Source of the DNA: J038 sp034437535
Lineage (GTDB): Bacteria > Chloroflexota > Anaerolineae > Aggregatilineales > Phototrophicaceae
Length of the DNA stretch: 64,000 nt
Assembly: GCA_034437535.1 (NCBI GenBank)
Contig: DAOTTZ010000046.1
Location: 19,675 to 83,674 of the forward strand
Direction of reading: 5' to 3'
Shown here: positions 43,305 to 52,418 of the stretch, piece by piece
How positions within the stretch are numbered: the first letter of the stretch is position 1
Layout: every line of letters starts with the position of its first letter
The notes under the pieces: model-generated
Seen by the model: the letters and a program-made list of their open reading frames with translations, nothing else
Told to the model about the DNA's origin: nothing
Database searches by the model: none
Program-made: the position numbers and the translations under genes

Positions 43305-44293
43305 TCGTCCGCTTCAACCGTCTGGATGGTGGCACCAGCGGGTTGGGCTTGCATGGCGGATCGCTTGACGTAGTAAAGCGTTTCTTCGTGCAGGCGGCGG
43401 TTGATCGCGATGAGATCCCCCACCAGGCCGATCAAAAAGATTATGAAACCGATGATGAGCAAGGCCGACCCCACCACCACCGATTGTACGTTACTGCCAC
43501 GTCCTGGGTCAGAGGTCAGCAAGATCAAGCCGTAGCGCACCCATAAGAACAGGCCGCCCAGCACGAACGGTGCCGCCATCCAGGTGAACGTCCGTAAGGG
43601 ACGATAGAGGACATACAAGCGCAGGATCGTGGAGGCGGAGCGGATAACGTATTGCGGGATACTGCTAATCAAGCGGGACTCGCGCAATTTATCGTTCGTG
43701 GTCACTGGCACACTGACGATGGACAGGTTCTTATGCCCGGCCTGGATGATGGTCTCTAGCGTGTAGGTATACCCGGTGATGACGTTGATCCGCAGGGCCG
43801 CCTCCCGCGACCAGGCGCGAAAGCCACTGGGTGCGTCGGAGACATCCGTGCGTGAGACCGACCGAACCACCGCGCTCCCGAACTTTTGCAGGCGTTTCTT
43901 AATCGGGGAGAAGTGTTCGATGGTGTCGGTCTGGCGATCTCCGATCACGATATCGGCTTGCCCGGCCAGGATCGGCGCGACTAGATCCGGGATATACCGC
44001 CCCGGATACTGATTATCTGCATCGGTATTGACGATAATATCTGCCCCCAAATGCAAGCCAGCATTTAACCCGGTCTGGAAGGCCGCCGCCAGTCCTTTGT
44101 TGGTGTTGTGCCGCACGATATGCGTGATACCGTGTTCGATGGCGACTGCGACCGTGCCATCGGTACTGCCGTCGTCAATGACCAACGTCTCAATCACGTC
44201 GATGCCGTCGATAGCGGTTGGCAAGCCCTGGATCGTTACTGGCAGGGTGGCCTCTTCGTTGAGGCATGGGATTTGGATGATGAGTTTGGTCAT
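43295..44293 (-). CDS. Glycosyltransferase family 2 with C-terminal membrane spans
   Basis: A 332-residue dolichyl/undecaprenyl-phosphate sugar synthase-like enzyme. The GT-A domain starts MTKLIIQIPCLNEE with DDGSTDGT in the nucleotide loop and N-T-D-A-D-N-Q-Y as the metal-binding D-x-D motif. Residues about 240-300 form two membrane spans, typical of DPMS-type GT2 proteins with a membrane tail. It would transfer a hexose from a nucleotide sugar to a polyprenyl phosphate. Divergent from, and possibly working with, the flippase-like gene at 44370. Confidence 0.88.
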   Translation of the reverse strand: MTKLIIQIPCLNEEATLPVTIQGLPTAIDGIDVIETLVIDDGSTDGTVAVAIEHGITHIVRHNTNKGLAAAFQTGLNAGLHLGADIIVNTDADNQYPGRYIPDLVAPILAGQADIVIGDRQTDTIEHFSPIKKRLQKFGSAVVRSVSRTDVSDAPSGFRAWSREAALRINVITGYTYTLETIIQAGHKNLSIVSVPVTTNDKLRESRLISSIPQYVIRSASTILRLYVLYRPLRTFTWMAAPFVLGGLFLWVRYGLILLTSDPGRGSNVQSVVVGSALLIIGFIIFLIGLVGDLIAINRRLHEETLYYVKRSAMQAQPAGATIQTVEADDQN

Positions 44294-44369
44294 CGAGGTC
44301 GAACCTTGCGCTGGTTAATCTTGTCTGCGATTATCATGCCACAAGTCCGAATCTGCAAGTACAGGCCCA

Positions 44370-45314
44370 ATGACTCTAACTCGTCTCAAAAACATCGCGC
44401 AGTTGATCTTCCTGGTGGTGGTGCTGGTCATCATCGCGGTCTACCTGCGGGATCAATGGCGCATCATCCAGGCTGAAGACCTGACGTTCAACTGGCCGTT
44501 GTTGGGCCTGGCCCAGGCGGTGATGATGTTGGGTTGGATCTTACTACCGCTTGGGCCGTATTTGATCTTGCGCTATCTGGGGCGTCCGTTGGCGGCATCG
44601 GCGGTGTGGCCGATTGCCTATATCGCAAACGCCGCCAAGTATCTGCCGGGCGGCATCTGGGCGTTGCCCGGTCAGGTGTTTTTTTTCCAGCGGGCCGGCA
44701 TCCCCACCGGGCAGAGTGTGATCGCGGTCTTCTGGGAGACCGTCACCAAGCTCTTAGGGGCGGCAGTCGTCGCGCTGTTAGGCATCGGCCTGGTGCTGGT
44801 GTATTTGCCGGCCTGGGTTGTGTTTGGCGGCCTGGGGCTGGTTTTTCTGCTGGTGGCGGGCGGATATGGTCTGCTGGTGGTCTCACCCGGTTTTCGTGCC
44901 CGCTTGCTACGTCTGCCAGCCGTCATCACACGTCCCTTTACCGATGAAAGCCTCACTCGTCATCAATTCCTGAGCTTGCTAGGGCTTTACAGCATCATCT
45001 TCGGGTTGTTTGGTGCGTCCTTCGTGTTGATGACGGTCGCTATCGTGCCGGAGTTTGAGTTCGGCTGGACGTTATCGCTGGTCGGTCTGTACAGTGGCGG
45101 TTGGATCCTGGGTTTTTTGATCTTCCTGTCGCCCGGTGGCATCGGGATTCGTGATGGCATTATCATCCTGGGGATGACGGTCTTCCTGGCGGTGCCTTAT
45201 CCGGCGGTCGTCGCCATCGGGATGCGGATTAGCTGGTCATTGGCGGAGGCGACCGTGTTGGTCATCGGCTTAATCATCGAACGCTGGATGCGGCCTAAAG
45301 TTGCACAGGCATAA
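44370..45314 (+). CDS. Lysylphosphatidylglycerol-synthase-type membrane protein (flippase-like)
   Basis: A 314-residue polytopic protein of the LPG-synthase transmembrane/AglD-like superfamily. It has eight or so spans, with the family's conserved pieces K-Y-L-P-G-G-I-W, an E-x2-T-K segment, and the C-terminal L-S-P-G-G-I-G-I-R-D-G. Members flip or help transfer lipids or polyprenyl-linked sugars, often next to GT2 enzymes, as here. It lacks the soluble aminoacyl-transferase domain of MprF. The two genes diverge 76 bases apart. Confidence 0.85.
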   Translation: MTLTRLKNIAQLIFLVVVLVIIAVYLRDQWRIIQAEDLTFNWPLLGLAQAVMMLGWILLPLGPYLILRYLGRPLAASAVWPIAYIANAAKYLPGGIWALPGQVFFFQRAGIPTGQSVIAVFWETVTKLLGAAVVALLGIGLVLVYLPAWVVFGGLGLVFLLVAGGYGLLVVSPGFRARLLRLPAVITRPFTDESLTRHQFLSLLGLYSIIFGLFGASFVLMTVAIVPEFEFGWTLSLVGLYSGGWILGFLIFLSPGGIGIRDGIIILGMTVFLAVPYPAVVAIGMRISWSLAEATVLVIGLIIERWMRPKVAQA

Positions 45315-45375
45315 CTGCACACGGTACACTCTGGGCGGTCTAATCTAATTGGATGGATGAAATAGGGGAAGCCGT

Positions 45376-46122
45376 ATGTTGCAGGATTTAAGCGAACAGG
45401 TCGCGCTCGTCACCGGGAGCGCACATCGCGTCGGCAAAGCGATTGCGATGGAACTGGCACGATCTGGCGTCAACATCATGATCCATTATCACACGACCGA
45501 TGAAGCCGTTGTGCGGGATACCGTGCAAGATATGAAATCGCTCGGTGTGGATGCCTTCTCGGTGCAGGCGGATGTCAGCACGCCGGAGGGCGTCCAGATT
45601 GCTTTCGACGCGGTGAAAGAGAACTTTGGCAAGTTAAACATTCTGGTCAATAGCGCGTCAACATTTACCCGCAATCATCTGATGGATGTGACACTGGCCG
45701 ATTGGGAGAAAAGCCTGAAGGTCAATGCCACCGCCCCCTTCCTGTGTACACAAGCGGCAGTCCGCTTGATGCGCGAAAATGACCCCCCCGGCGGGGCGAT
45801 TATCAACATTCTGGATTACGGCGCAGTCCGCCCCTGGGCAGAACGAGCCGATCATAACGTGAGTAAGGCCGCCCTGGCTATGCTGACCGAAGTCAGCGCG
45901 TTGGACCTGGGTAAAGAAAAGGTGCGCGTCAACGGGGTTTTGCCGGGGCCGGTTCTGCGTGATGATGGTGCGACCGAAGAACGCTGGGAGGAAATCGGGC
46001 AGTCCCTGCCGTTAGGCTACACTGGCGAGCCGGAAGACGTAGCGCGGGCCGTCGTCTATCTCGCGTCGGAGACGTTCGTCACGGGCACGATCTTAAAGGT
46101 CAACGGTGGCGAAACACTCTAA
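45376..46122 (+). CDS. SDR-family protein with degenerate catalytic residues (pteridine-reductase-like)
   Basis: A 248-residue short-chain dehydrogenase fold. The cofactor loop T13-G-S-A-H-R-V-G20 has the H-R pair typical of pteridine reductase/FolM-like SDRs. The NSAS motif (92-95) replaces NNAG. In the catalytic region the usual serine is replaced (N-I-L-D-Y-G, about 144-149) and the usual tyrosine is histidine: H160-N-V-S-K164, with only the lysine kept. It may bind NADPH without classical SDR chemistry, or use another residue. C-terminal LASETFVTGTILKVNGGETL (in part) is normal. Downstream GTG-started phosphoesterase overlaps its 3' end by 17 bases. Confidence 0.8.
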   Translation: MLQDLSEQVALVTGSAHRVGKAIAMELARSGVNIMIHYHTTDEAVVRDTVQDMKSLGVDAFSVQADVSTPEGVQIAFDAVKENFGKLNILVNSASTFTRNHLMDVTLADWEKSLKVNATAPFLCTQAAVRLMRENDPPGGAIINILDYGAVRPWAERADHNVSKAALAMLTEVSALDLGKEKVRVNGVLPGPVLRDDGATEERWEEIGQSLPLGYTGEPEDVARAVVYLASETFVTGTILKVNGGETL

Positions 46123-46936
46123 GCGCACGCGCCGTGTAAGCTGGTTGACCGACATCCACCTGGAATTTCTCGATACGGCGCAGATTGACGCCTTCCTGGT
46201 GACGGTGGCGGCGGATGACCCCGATGTGCTACTGATTACCGGCGACATCACCACGCCGAAGGTGCTGGCGAATGTGTTGACCTATATCGCTCGCCGCTTG
46301 CTGACCCCGGTGTATTTTGTCCTCGGCAACCATGATTATTACGGCGCACGCATTGCTGATGTACGAACGTCCATGCGTGACCTGACCGGCCAGGGGCAAG
46401 GCGTCGCCTGGATGCCCGCCGCCGGCCTGGTCGAATTGGCACCGGATACCGCACTCGTCGGGCATGGTGGCTGGTCGGATGGACGCTACGGGGATTTTAT
46501 GCGCTCGCAGATCATACTCAACGATTACCTGCACATCGAAGATCTGGCTGGTTTGCCAAAGCCCGACCTGCTCAACCGGCTTCAGCAGTTGGCTGATGGC
46601 GCGGGGGATTATCTGCGCGGCATGTTAGAAGTGGCCGCTGGCCGCTATCCCAATATCACTGTGATGACGCATTCCCCGCCGTTTCAAGAGGCGTGCTGGT
46701 TCCAGGGCAAGACGCCGGAATGGGATAACCCCTATCTGCCACATTTCACCTGTAAGGCAGTCGGGGATGCCCTGCTTGCGACGGCAGAGCGTTACCCGAC
46801 GGTGCAATTAACGGTGTTATGCGGGCATGTGCATCACGCCGGGACTGTCTCTATGCGGCAGAACTTGCACGTCATCACAGGTGGCGCGGAGTACGAAAAG
46901 CCCCACGTCCAGCAGGTCTTTGAGTTCGCGCTTTAG
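46106..46936 (+). CDS. Metallophosphoesterase (GTG start)
   Basis: A 276-residue calcineurin-like phosphoesterase. Motifs: W-L-T-D-I-H-L-E at 13-20, I-T-G-D-I-T, L-G-N-H-D-Y-Y, H-S-P-P and L-C-G-H-V-H. The substrate is unknown. The GTG at 46106 lies inside the last codons of the SDR gene, so the pair is translationally coupled. The TAG stop is shared with the TAA stop of the convergent gene (TTAG). Confidence 0.83.
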   Translation: MAKHSKRTRRVSWLTDIHLEFLDTAQIDAFLVTVAADDPDVLLITGDITTPKVLANVLTYIARRLLTPVYFVLGNHDYYGARIADVRTSMRDLTGQGQGVAWMPAAGLVELAPDTALVGHGGWSDGRYGDFMRSQIILNDYLHIEDLAGLPKPDLLNRLQQLADGAGDYLRGMLEVAAGRYPNITVMTHSPPFQEACWFQGKTPEWDNPYLPHFTCKAVGDALLATAERYPTVQLTVLCGHVHHAGTVSMRQNLHVITGGAEYEKPHVQQVFEFAL

Positions 46937-47820
46937 TCGCCAGCGGCGCGTTGAGACGGGCGGGCTGGATCTGCTGGTACATCAACCGGGCCGAGGGCTT
47001 CGATGGTGTAACCGTGTGGATACGTCCGATTTTCTTCTTCAGTGATGTGGCGTGGCGCGTGGCGTGGTGGGGCATAACGCAGGATTCGCCCGCGTAGCCT
47101 CAGCGCACCCTCTGCCATTGCTTTTACCCAGGATGACGCCTTCGGAAAGCCGAACGCCTCTCTCAGCGGATCATCCATCAGCGCGTAGGTGGCTTCGCGC
47201 ACCAGCCCGTGCGTAAATTTTGGATACCAACCCAGGAAGATACGCACAGTCGCTTCGCCCACGCGGTGATTTTCATCAGTGTAACGGAAGTTTTCCCGCT
47301 CGTACTGGATGTTGAACTGCTCGAACGCCTCTCGGTCGGTTGGAATGTCCTTAATGCCCATGCGTTTGCCCACTTCCCGCCAGAAGTAAAACGCGGCTAA
47401 CTTCTCGTTGTCGGTCGTCTGCCGCCAGCCGAAACGGTCGATCCAACGAGACGGTTCAAACACAAATGTCGATAACACATACAGATAATCGTCATTGCTG
47501 ATGTCGAAACGTCCGTGCAGGCGGTTCATACGGCGCAGGGCGGCACGGCCCCGGTCGCTGTCATAACCGTATTCCGTGATCTCCGCCAGGATGAGCGCGG
47601 TGTCATCGTACCGCCGTTGACCGGCGTTCTGGAATTGGCCGGTTTGGTCGAGCAACTTCGAGATACTCGGCACCCCATAGGTGCGGAACAGCGCGAACTC
47701 TAACGCCCGTGTGACCAACCAGGGGAATTCATACGCGCTATCCAGGTAGACGATGCGCCAGGCGTCTTTTTCCGGGTCGAGTGATTGAATTTCATTACAA
47801 TTTGCGTAACGACCAGCCAT
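46933..47820 (-). CDS. Oxygenase MpaB-type (DUF2236) protein
   Basis: A 295-residue protein of the MpaB/rubber-oxygenase superfamily, heme-containing oxygenases that cleave prenyl chains. The block RLHGRFDISNDDYLYVLSTFVFEPSRWIDRFGW (in pieces) and the following F-x-F-W-R-E-V-G-K-R-M-G-I match this family, with an Arg/His set around residues 98-103 and H214 region as likely heme ligands (inference). Residue 190-215 contains the second helix with YPKFTHGLVREA. No signal peptide. It is divergent from the TIR gene. Confidence 0.8.
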   Translation of the reverse strand: MAGRYANCNEIQSLDPEKDAWRIVYLDSAYEFPWLVTRALEFALFRTYGVPSISKLLDQTGQFQNAGQRRYDDTALILAEITEYGYDSDRGRAALRRMNRLHGRFDISNDDYLYVLSTFVFEPSRWIDRFGWRQTTDNEKLAAFYFWREVGKRMGIKDIPTDREAFEQFNIQYERENFRYTDENHRVGEATVRIFLGWYPKFTHGLVREATYALMDDPLREAFGFPKASSWVKAMAEGALRLRGRILRYAPPRHAPRHITEEENRTYPHGYTIEALGPVDVPADPARPSQRAAGD

Positions 47821-47933
47821 TACAAATCTCTTTTCACTTTATTGCGTGGAGTATAAAGTCCCTGGCTTATAGGTGCATTAGTGGCAAATTTCTCATATAA
47901 TGAAGCGCAAGTTTGCGAAGGATAATCGGACCT

Positions 47934-48815
47934 ATGACGCATATTTTCATCAGCCATAGCCAGGCCGACAACACAGTAACCCGCCAAATAGCCGATACAC
48001 TCATCGACGCCGGCTTTGAAGTCTGGGTAGATTTCGACAACATCGGCGGTGGTGACCGCTGGCTCCGTACCATTCAGGAAAACATCGAGGCCGCCGGTGT
48101 GGTGGTCGTGGTGATGTCTCGTGCCGCGCAAGAATCAGAGTGGGTGGAGCGAGAGACACTTTTCGCGATGGACGTAAAGAAACCGTTGCGAGTCGCGCTC
48201 GTAGAGGATATGCCGCTTCCCTTACACCTGACCAACCGCCAGTATATCGACTGTGTGGGCGATAAGCAGGGTCATCAGGGCATCAAAAAATTAGCGGCTA
48301 ACCTGCGAAAGCTCAACCTGAGTGGCAAGCAGACCACCAATCGTAAAAAGTTGGCGACTCTGCCCGACCAGGATAACTTTTTCAAATATTTGCGCCAATT
48401 GCCCGATGGCAAAGAAAACGCGCTCATCGCCCGTGATTTGTATCGTTGGGCCAAAGCCAATGCGGATCAGGTCGTTTTCGGCGAGGGCAAGCGCACGCCG
48501 GGGTTTCACGTCAAGGCGGTGTTGGATGACGACTCGGACGATGTGACGGTGTTCAGCGTGTTTGCCTTCCGCCGCCAACCAAAGGCGCAGGTGCAATTCC
48601 TCTATCTGTCGGAGTACCCGCCATATGATAACGACAAGATGCGCCGTTCGACTCTTATATCGCTCAACCGCCTGCTAACCGACGAGGCTTTTATTGACGA
48701 TCAAGCCGACCGCCGCCCGACAGTCCCACTCTTGCCGACGCTGGCAAATGCCGAGAACCTGGAATACTTCAAGCAGGTGATGGGCGAGATCTTTGATAAT
48801 CTACGGAGTGGATGA
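47934..48815 (+). CDS. TIR-domain protein with unassigned C-terminal domain
   Basis: A 293-residue protein. Residues 1-125 are a TIR domain: HIFISHS at 3-9, GFEVWVD at 27-33, and the S62-x5-S68-E-W70-V-E-R-E74 helix carrying the probable catalytic glutamate, so it should be able to cleave NAD+. Residues about 145-293 form a separate alpha/beta domain (NFFKYLRQLPDG, ARDLYRWAKAN, VFGEGKRTPGFHVKAVL, AQVQFLYLSEYPP), resembling a domain that I associate with uncharacterised and restriction-type proteins but cannot name. It sits alone, without Thoeris or CBASS partners. The last 47 bases overlap the 3' end of the convergent YfhO-like gene. The ATG at 47934 is chosen so that the first TIR strand starts at residue 4. 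Confidence 0.85.
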   Translation: MTHIFISHSQADNTVTRQIADTLIDAGFEVWVDFDNIGGGDRWLRTIQENIEAAGVVVVVMSRAAQESEWVERETLFAMDVKKPLRVALVEDMPLPLHLTNRQYIDCVGDKQGHQGIKKLAANLRKLNLSGKQTTNRKKLATLPDQDNFFKYLRQLPDGKENALIARDLYRWAKANADQVVFGEGKRTPGFHVKAVLDDDSDDVTVFSVFAFRRQPKAQVQFLYLSEYPPYDNDKMRRSTLISLNRLLTDEAFIDDQADRRPTVPLLPTLANAENLEYFKQVMGEIFDNLRSG

Positions 48816-51513
48816 GCCAGAGCAAGAAGCCACCGACTGCCAGCAAGATGAAAATCCGCCCGGCAGGATGCGCGATTGCGCCGGCATAAAACGGTAGATC
48901 ATAACGCAGGGTTAGCGTGGAGTCCCCGTTGATCGGGATCGCCCGAAACATCACATTGCCGCGCACAATAGGCTGGCCGGAATCAACACGCCAGCCGGGG
49001 TAATAGGCATCAGTCAACACCAGCCACCCCGGACGATCTGCCTGCACATCGATTCGAATTTCGGTCGGGGTATAGTCGATGATCTGCGCGGAGCCGGTGC
49101 CGCCGGTCTGCGCGTGTGCTGCTAACTCTGCATCTACCGTGTTGAGCGTTAACATCGTGCGCGGGTCGAAATCCGCCGCCCGGAGTGTGGCGAGTGCCGC
49201 CTCTGTCCCATCCCAATCATCAGGGAAAATTTCCGCATCGAACACGACGAACGCACGCGGCATCACATCCACATTTTCATAGATCGCCACATCGGCAGAA
49301 TAGACACGCCGCCAACCCTGCGGGCTGAGTTGCACAAAATCACCGGTACGGGCATCGACCCAACTGAGCGCGAGAATTGTCATCTCCGCTGGCTGGCTGG
49401 AGATTGTGAAGCTTGCCGGGGCGGTTGGTCCCGCCGCCGCATACCGTGCTAACGTCAGGCCCTCTGATGTGCGGTCGGTCGCTGGCTCTGGCAATGGGTC
49501 ATCATCCACGCGGAGCGCGGGCGGATCGCAATCATCCGCGCAGGTATAGAGCAGGTGCAGGTGCGTCCCGGTGAAGTCATTGTCGTTCGGGTAGACGGTG
49601 GCAGGGGCCGTCTGGAAGGTCGTATCGTAGAAGATGCCATCAATCACACGCTGGAAGACCTTATCAACCAGCAGATAGCGCGTGTTTGTCAGATCCAACC
49701 AGCGATCATCCGGCAGGCAGATGCCGCCGCAAGCGGCCTGGGCCAGGTTCTCCCGCAGGCGACCATCAACGGTGCGGAGTGATCCATCCGGCAAGATCAA
49801 CGACGTGAACGCGGTGTAATACTGTGTCGGCAGAACACCGCCGTCGAAGCCGTCAATGGTCGGTACATCCCACACCAACGGCAGATTTCCGGCCACTGTC
49901 TCCTGTAGCTTGGTCGCGGTGAAGGCGTAAGCCTGGGCCTGGTCGCTCAATGCCATCTGTTGCCAGCGGATGTCCAGGTCTGGCTTGTCGCCGGGATCAA
50001 ACGCTAGATTGCTGACACTCAAAAAGCGGTCCGCCGGGGTAGATTCCAGGCCGTAAGCGGTCAATTGGGTGGCGGCGAAGCGCGGCTGGTTGAAGACTGC
50101 CGGATCACTCAGATCATGATACGGTAGGGTGTGGCTGGCGAGCCACAATTCCGCGATGACCACGACCGGGATCACCCCGGCCAGTACGATCACGCGCCAC
50201 AGCGACCGGCTCAAGACGACCAGCGCGACGAACCCAACCGCCGCTATGGCCCAGCCAGCCAGCGTCACGCCGGAGGGTTCCACTGGGAGCGCGACCGGCG
50301 GTTCAGTTGCAGACCCGGCGAAACCGGCACCGATTCCTAAAGCGATCATCAACCCGGCGAATATCCCCAGGATGCGTAAAGGCCGGGGGGCATTCGGTTC
50401 CGGGCCGCGCACCAATCCAGCGGTACCGTATCCAGCCAGGAGCGCGACCCCCAACGTAAACAATGCCAACCAGCGGGCCGGCACCCGGAACAGGTTAAAA
50501 CCAGGCAATTCCGCCAGGAGCAAATACAACGGGTTGAAGCGACCCAACGCCAACAATAATCCTACAATCGCCAGAATCAGCCAGGGCCGCACCTTTTTGC
50601 CACCTGCACCGAATGCCAGGAAGGCCCCAACCACCGCCAGTCCAAGCGCGATCACGCCGGGATAGGTGACGTACTCACTGAAGGGTTGCCCGGCGTAACT
50701 GGGCAAAATACCACGCCCGATAATCGCCGGATCGAGCGAAAAGGCGGTGGCTTCTTGCACGTTGAGTCCATCACCCCGGTTTGAGATCGACGTGAGGCTT
50801 TGCGTCGGGATCAATTGCGGCAGGGCGATAACCACAGCCAGCACAGCCGCCGTGCCCACCCATACCAGCGGCAGACCGCGCCGCCGTCCACGCTCCTGCA
50901 TCCAACCCAGGGCCAGGCCATAAACGCCCAACCCCACGCCGGTGATGAACACCGTCTGGGTGTGCCCGCAGAGCAACTGCAACCCCCAGGCCACCCCGAA
51001 TGCTGGCAGAAAACGACGGGGCTGGGTCATCGTCTGCCCCAGCAGATAAAACAACCAGGGCATCCAGGCTAGCCCCTGTAACTGGTTGATCTGTTCCACA
51101 TGGGCACCCACATGCCCGCCGAACGCGAACACCGCCGCCGTGACGATCCCCGCGCTGATGCTCAAACCTTGCTGGCGGGCCAGCGCGAACGCCCCCGCCG
51201 CCGCCCAGAAGGTATGGAGTATAATTTGAATGCGGATGCTATCCGGTGCGGTGGCGGCCAGGGTCAGCCAATTGGGCGGGTACAGTGTGCCGAGTTGGGC
51301 ATTTGCCAGCAATGGCACCCCCATGAACAATGTCGGCGACCATGACGGCAAATCTCCCCCGGCCAGCAAAGCATCCCGCAGATGCCAATAGGGGTAAAAG
51401 TAAGCAAAGGTATCCCCCCTTGCCAGGATCAAATCGGTAAAGGCCAACTGATAGAAGAACATCAGCGTCAGCCCGGCCAGTAGCATCAACGGTAAAAGTC
51501 GTCTCATCATCAT
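48769..51513 (-). CDS. YfhO-like large multispan membrane protein
   Basis: A 914-residue protein with about 13 N-terminal membrane spans and a large soluble C-terminal part, matching the YfhO/membrane glycosyltransferase-like layout (GT-C style). The N-terminal loop L-A-R-G-D-T-F-A-Y-F-Y-P-Y-W contains the acidic residues found early in these proteins, and the segment P-S-W-S-P-T-L-F-M-G-V-P follows. A last hydrophobic span lies near the C-terminus. The family is predicted to glycosylate teichoic acids or surface lipids. Overlaps the TIR gene at the 3' end by 47 bases. Start at one of three consecutive ATGs near 51513; a GTG at 51540 has no better ribosome site. Confidence 0.8.
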   Translation of the reverse strand: MMMRRLLPLMLLAGLTLMFFYQLAFTDLILARGDTFAYFYPYWHLRDALLAGGDLPSWSPTLFMGVPLLANAQLGTLYPPNWLTLAATAPDSIRIQIILHTFWAAAGAFALARQQGLSISAGIVTAAVFAFGGHVGAHVEQINQLQGLAWMPWLFYLLGQTMTQPRRFLPAFGVAWGLQLLCGHTQTVFITGVGLGVYGLALGWMQERGRRRGLPLVWVGTAAVLAVVIALPQLIPTQSLTSISNRGDGLNVQEATAFSLDPAIIGRGILPSYAGQPFSEYVTYPGVIALGLAVVGAFLAFGAGGKKVRPWLILAIVGLLLALGRFNPLYLLLAELPGFNLFRVPARWLALFTLGVALLAGYGTAGLVRGPEPNAPRPLRILGIFAGLMIALGIGAGFAGSATEPPVALPVEPSGVTLAGWAIAAVGFVALVVLSRSLWRVIVLAGVIPVVVIAELWLASHTLPYHDLSDPAVFNQPRFAATQLTAYGLESTPADRFLSVSNLAFDPGDKPDLDIRWQQMALSDQAQAYAFTATKLQETVAGNLPLVWDVPTIDGFDGGVLPTQYYTAFTSLILPDGSLRTVDGRLRENLAQAACGGICLPDDRWLDLTNTRYLLVDKVFQRVIDGIFYDTTFQTAPATVYPNDNDFTGTHLHLLYTCADDCDPPALRVDDDPLPEPATDRTSEGLTLARYAAAGPTAPASFTISSQPAEMTILALSWVDARTGDFVQLSPQGWRRVYSADVAIYENVDVMPRAFVVFDAEIFPDDWDGTEAALATLRAADFDPRTMLTLNTVDAELAAHAQTGGTGSAQIIDYTPTEIRIDVQADRPGWLVLTDAYYPGWRVDSGQPIVRGNVMFRAIPINGDSTLTLRYDLPFYAGAIAHPAGRIFILLAVGGFLLWLIHSVDYQRSRPSPA

Positions 51514-51596
51514 GCCCGATAGCATAACGCAATCATTCACACAGGGAAAGACCCGGCGTAGAATAGACGAAGATACACGATAAACGGAGTCAATCG

Positions 51597-51974
51597 TTGG
51601 AACTTAAAGCCTATCAGTGGAAAAACCGCCTCTTGCTTTTGTTCGCACCCGCCGCCAGTTCGGATGAATACATCGCGCAGTGGGATACGCTCAATCGTCA
51701 TTGGGATGGCGTGCTGGAACGTGATCTGCGTGTGGTCTCGATCTTCGAAGAGGAAGTAGGGGATGTGGATGGGGACGACATCGACCCGGCGGCAGGCGAC
51801 GACCTACGCCGCCAGTACCGCATCAAGCGTAATCAATCGGTCGTAATCTTAATCGGCAAGGACGGCACCGAGAAGAAACGGGTGCCCATGCCAGCCGATG
51901 TGACCAGGTTATTCGCATTGATCGACACCATGCCGATGCGCCAGGACGAGATGCGCCAGCGCAACAACGATTGA
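51597..51974 (+). CDS. DUF4174-family small protein (TTG start)
   Basis: A 125-residue thioredoxin-fold-like protein of the DUF4174 family: LKAYQWKNRLLLLFAP at the start, D-R-x-x-x-V-V-S-I-F in the middle, and Y-R-I-x-x-x-x-S-V-V-I-L-I-G-K-D-G-T-E-K in the last strands. No cysteine pair is present. The TTG at 51597 has GGAGT six bases upstream and gives exactly the family's N-terminus; no ATG would do so. It precedes the potassium-uptake genes, 15 bases before the first RCK gene, so it is probably in the same operon. Confidence 0.8.
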   Translation: MELKAYQWKNRLLLLFAPAASSDEYIAQWDTLNRHWDGVLERDLRVVSIFEEEVGDVDGDDIDPAAGDDLRRQYRIKRNQSVVILIGKDGTEKKRVPMPADVTRLFALIDTMPMRQDEMRQRNND

Positions 51975-51989
51975 AAGGGAGCAGGCTGT

Positions 51990-52418
51990 ATGTCGCAATC
52001 ATATTATATTGTCATCGTAGGGTGTGGCCGCCTGGGGAGCATGTTGGCGAACCGGCTCAGCGCGACCGGCAATCAGTTGGTCGTCGTTGATCGCCAGGAA
52101 AGCAAATTCGACAAACTTTCTACCGAGTTCAGCGGGTTTAAGGTCGTCGGGGATGCCAACGAAGTCTCTGTCTTGCGGAAGGCCCATACTGAAAAGGCAG
52201 ATTTCGTCTTCGCCACCACCACCGAGGACAACATTAACCTGATGGTCGCGCAGATGGCCCAGACCGTCTTCGACGTGCCCAATGTGATCGCCCGTGTGTA
52301 TGATCCTCAGCGCGAGGCTATCTATAGCAAGTTCGGCATCAAGACCATCAGCCCGACGAAATTGTCGGCGGAATCATTCATGCGCCTGCTGGATAAGACC
52401 GACGAGGAACAAGCCTGA
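51990..52418 (+). CDS. trkA: RCK_N-domain potassium regulatory protein (N-terminal domain only)
   Basis: A 142-residue TrkA-N/RCK_N protein. It has the NAD-binding loop G11-C-G-R-L-G16, then V-V-V-D-R at the end of strand 2 and a conserved T-T-E-D-N-I-N segment. No RCK_C domain follows, so it is a truncated, ligand-sensing half of the usual TrkA unit. It is followed with one-base overlap (TGATG) by a second RCK protein with both domains, so the pair may replace the two-unit TrkA of Gram-negatives. It should control the TrkH channels downstream in response to NAD(H) or ATP. Confidence 0.88.
   Translation: MSQSYYIVIVGCGRLGSMLANRLSATGNQLVVVDRQESKFDKLSTEFSGFKVVGDANEVSVLRKAHTEKADFVFATTTEDNINLMVAQMAQTVFDVPNVIARVYDPQREAIYSKFGIKTISPTKLSAESFMRLLDKTDEEQA

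Noticed and set aside
47820..48131. 103-codon minus frame at the start of the TIR gene
   Set aside because: It overlaps the TIR domain and begins with a His-rich stretch without a ribosome site or domain match.
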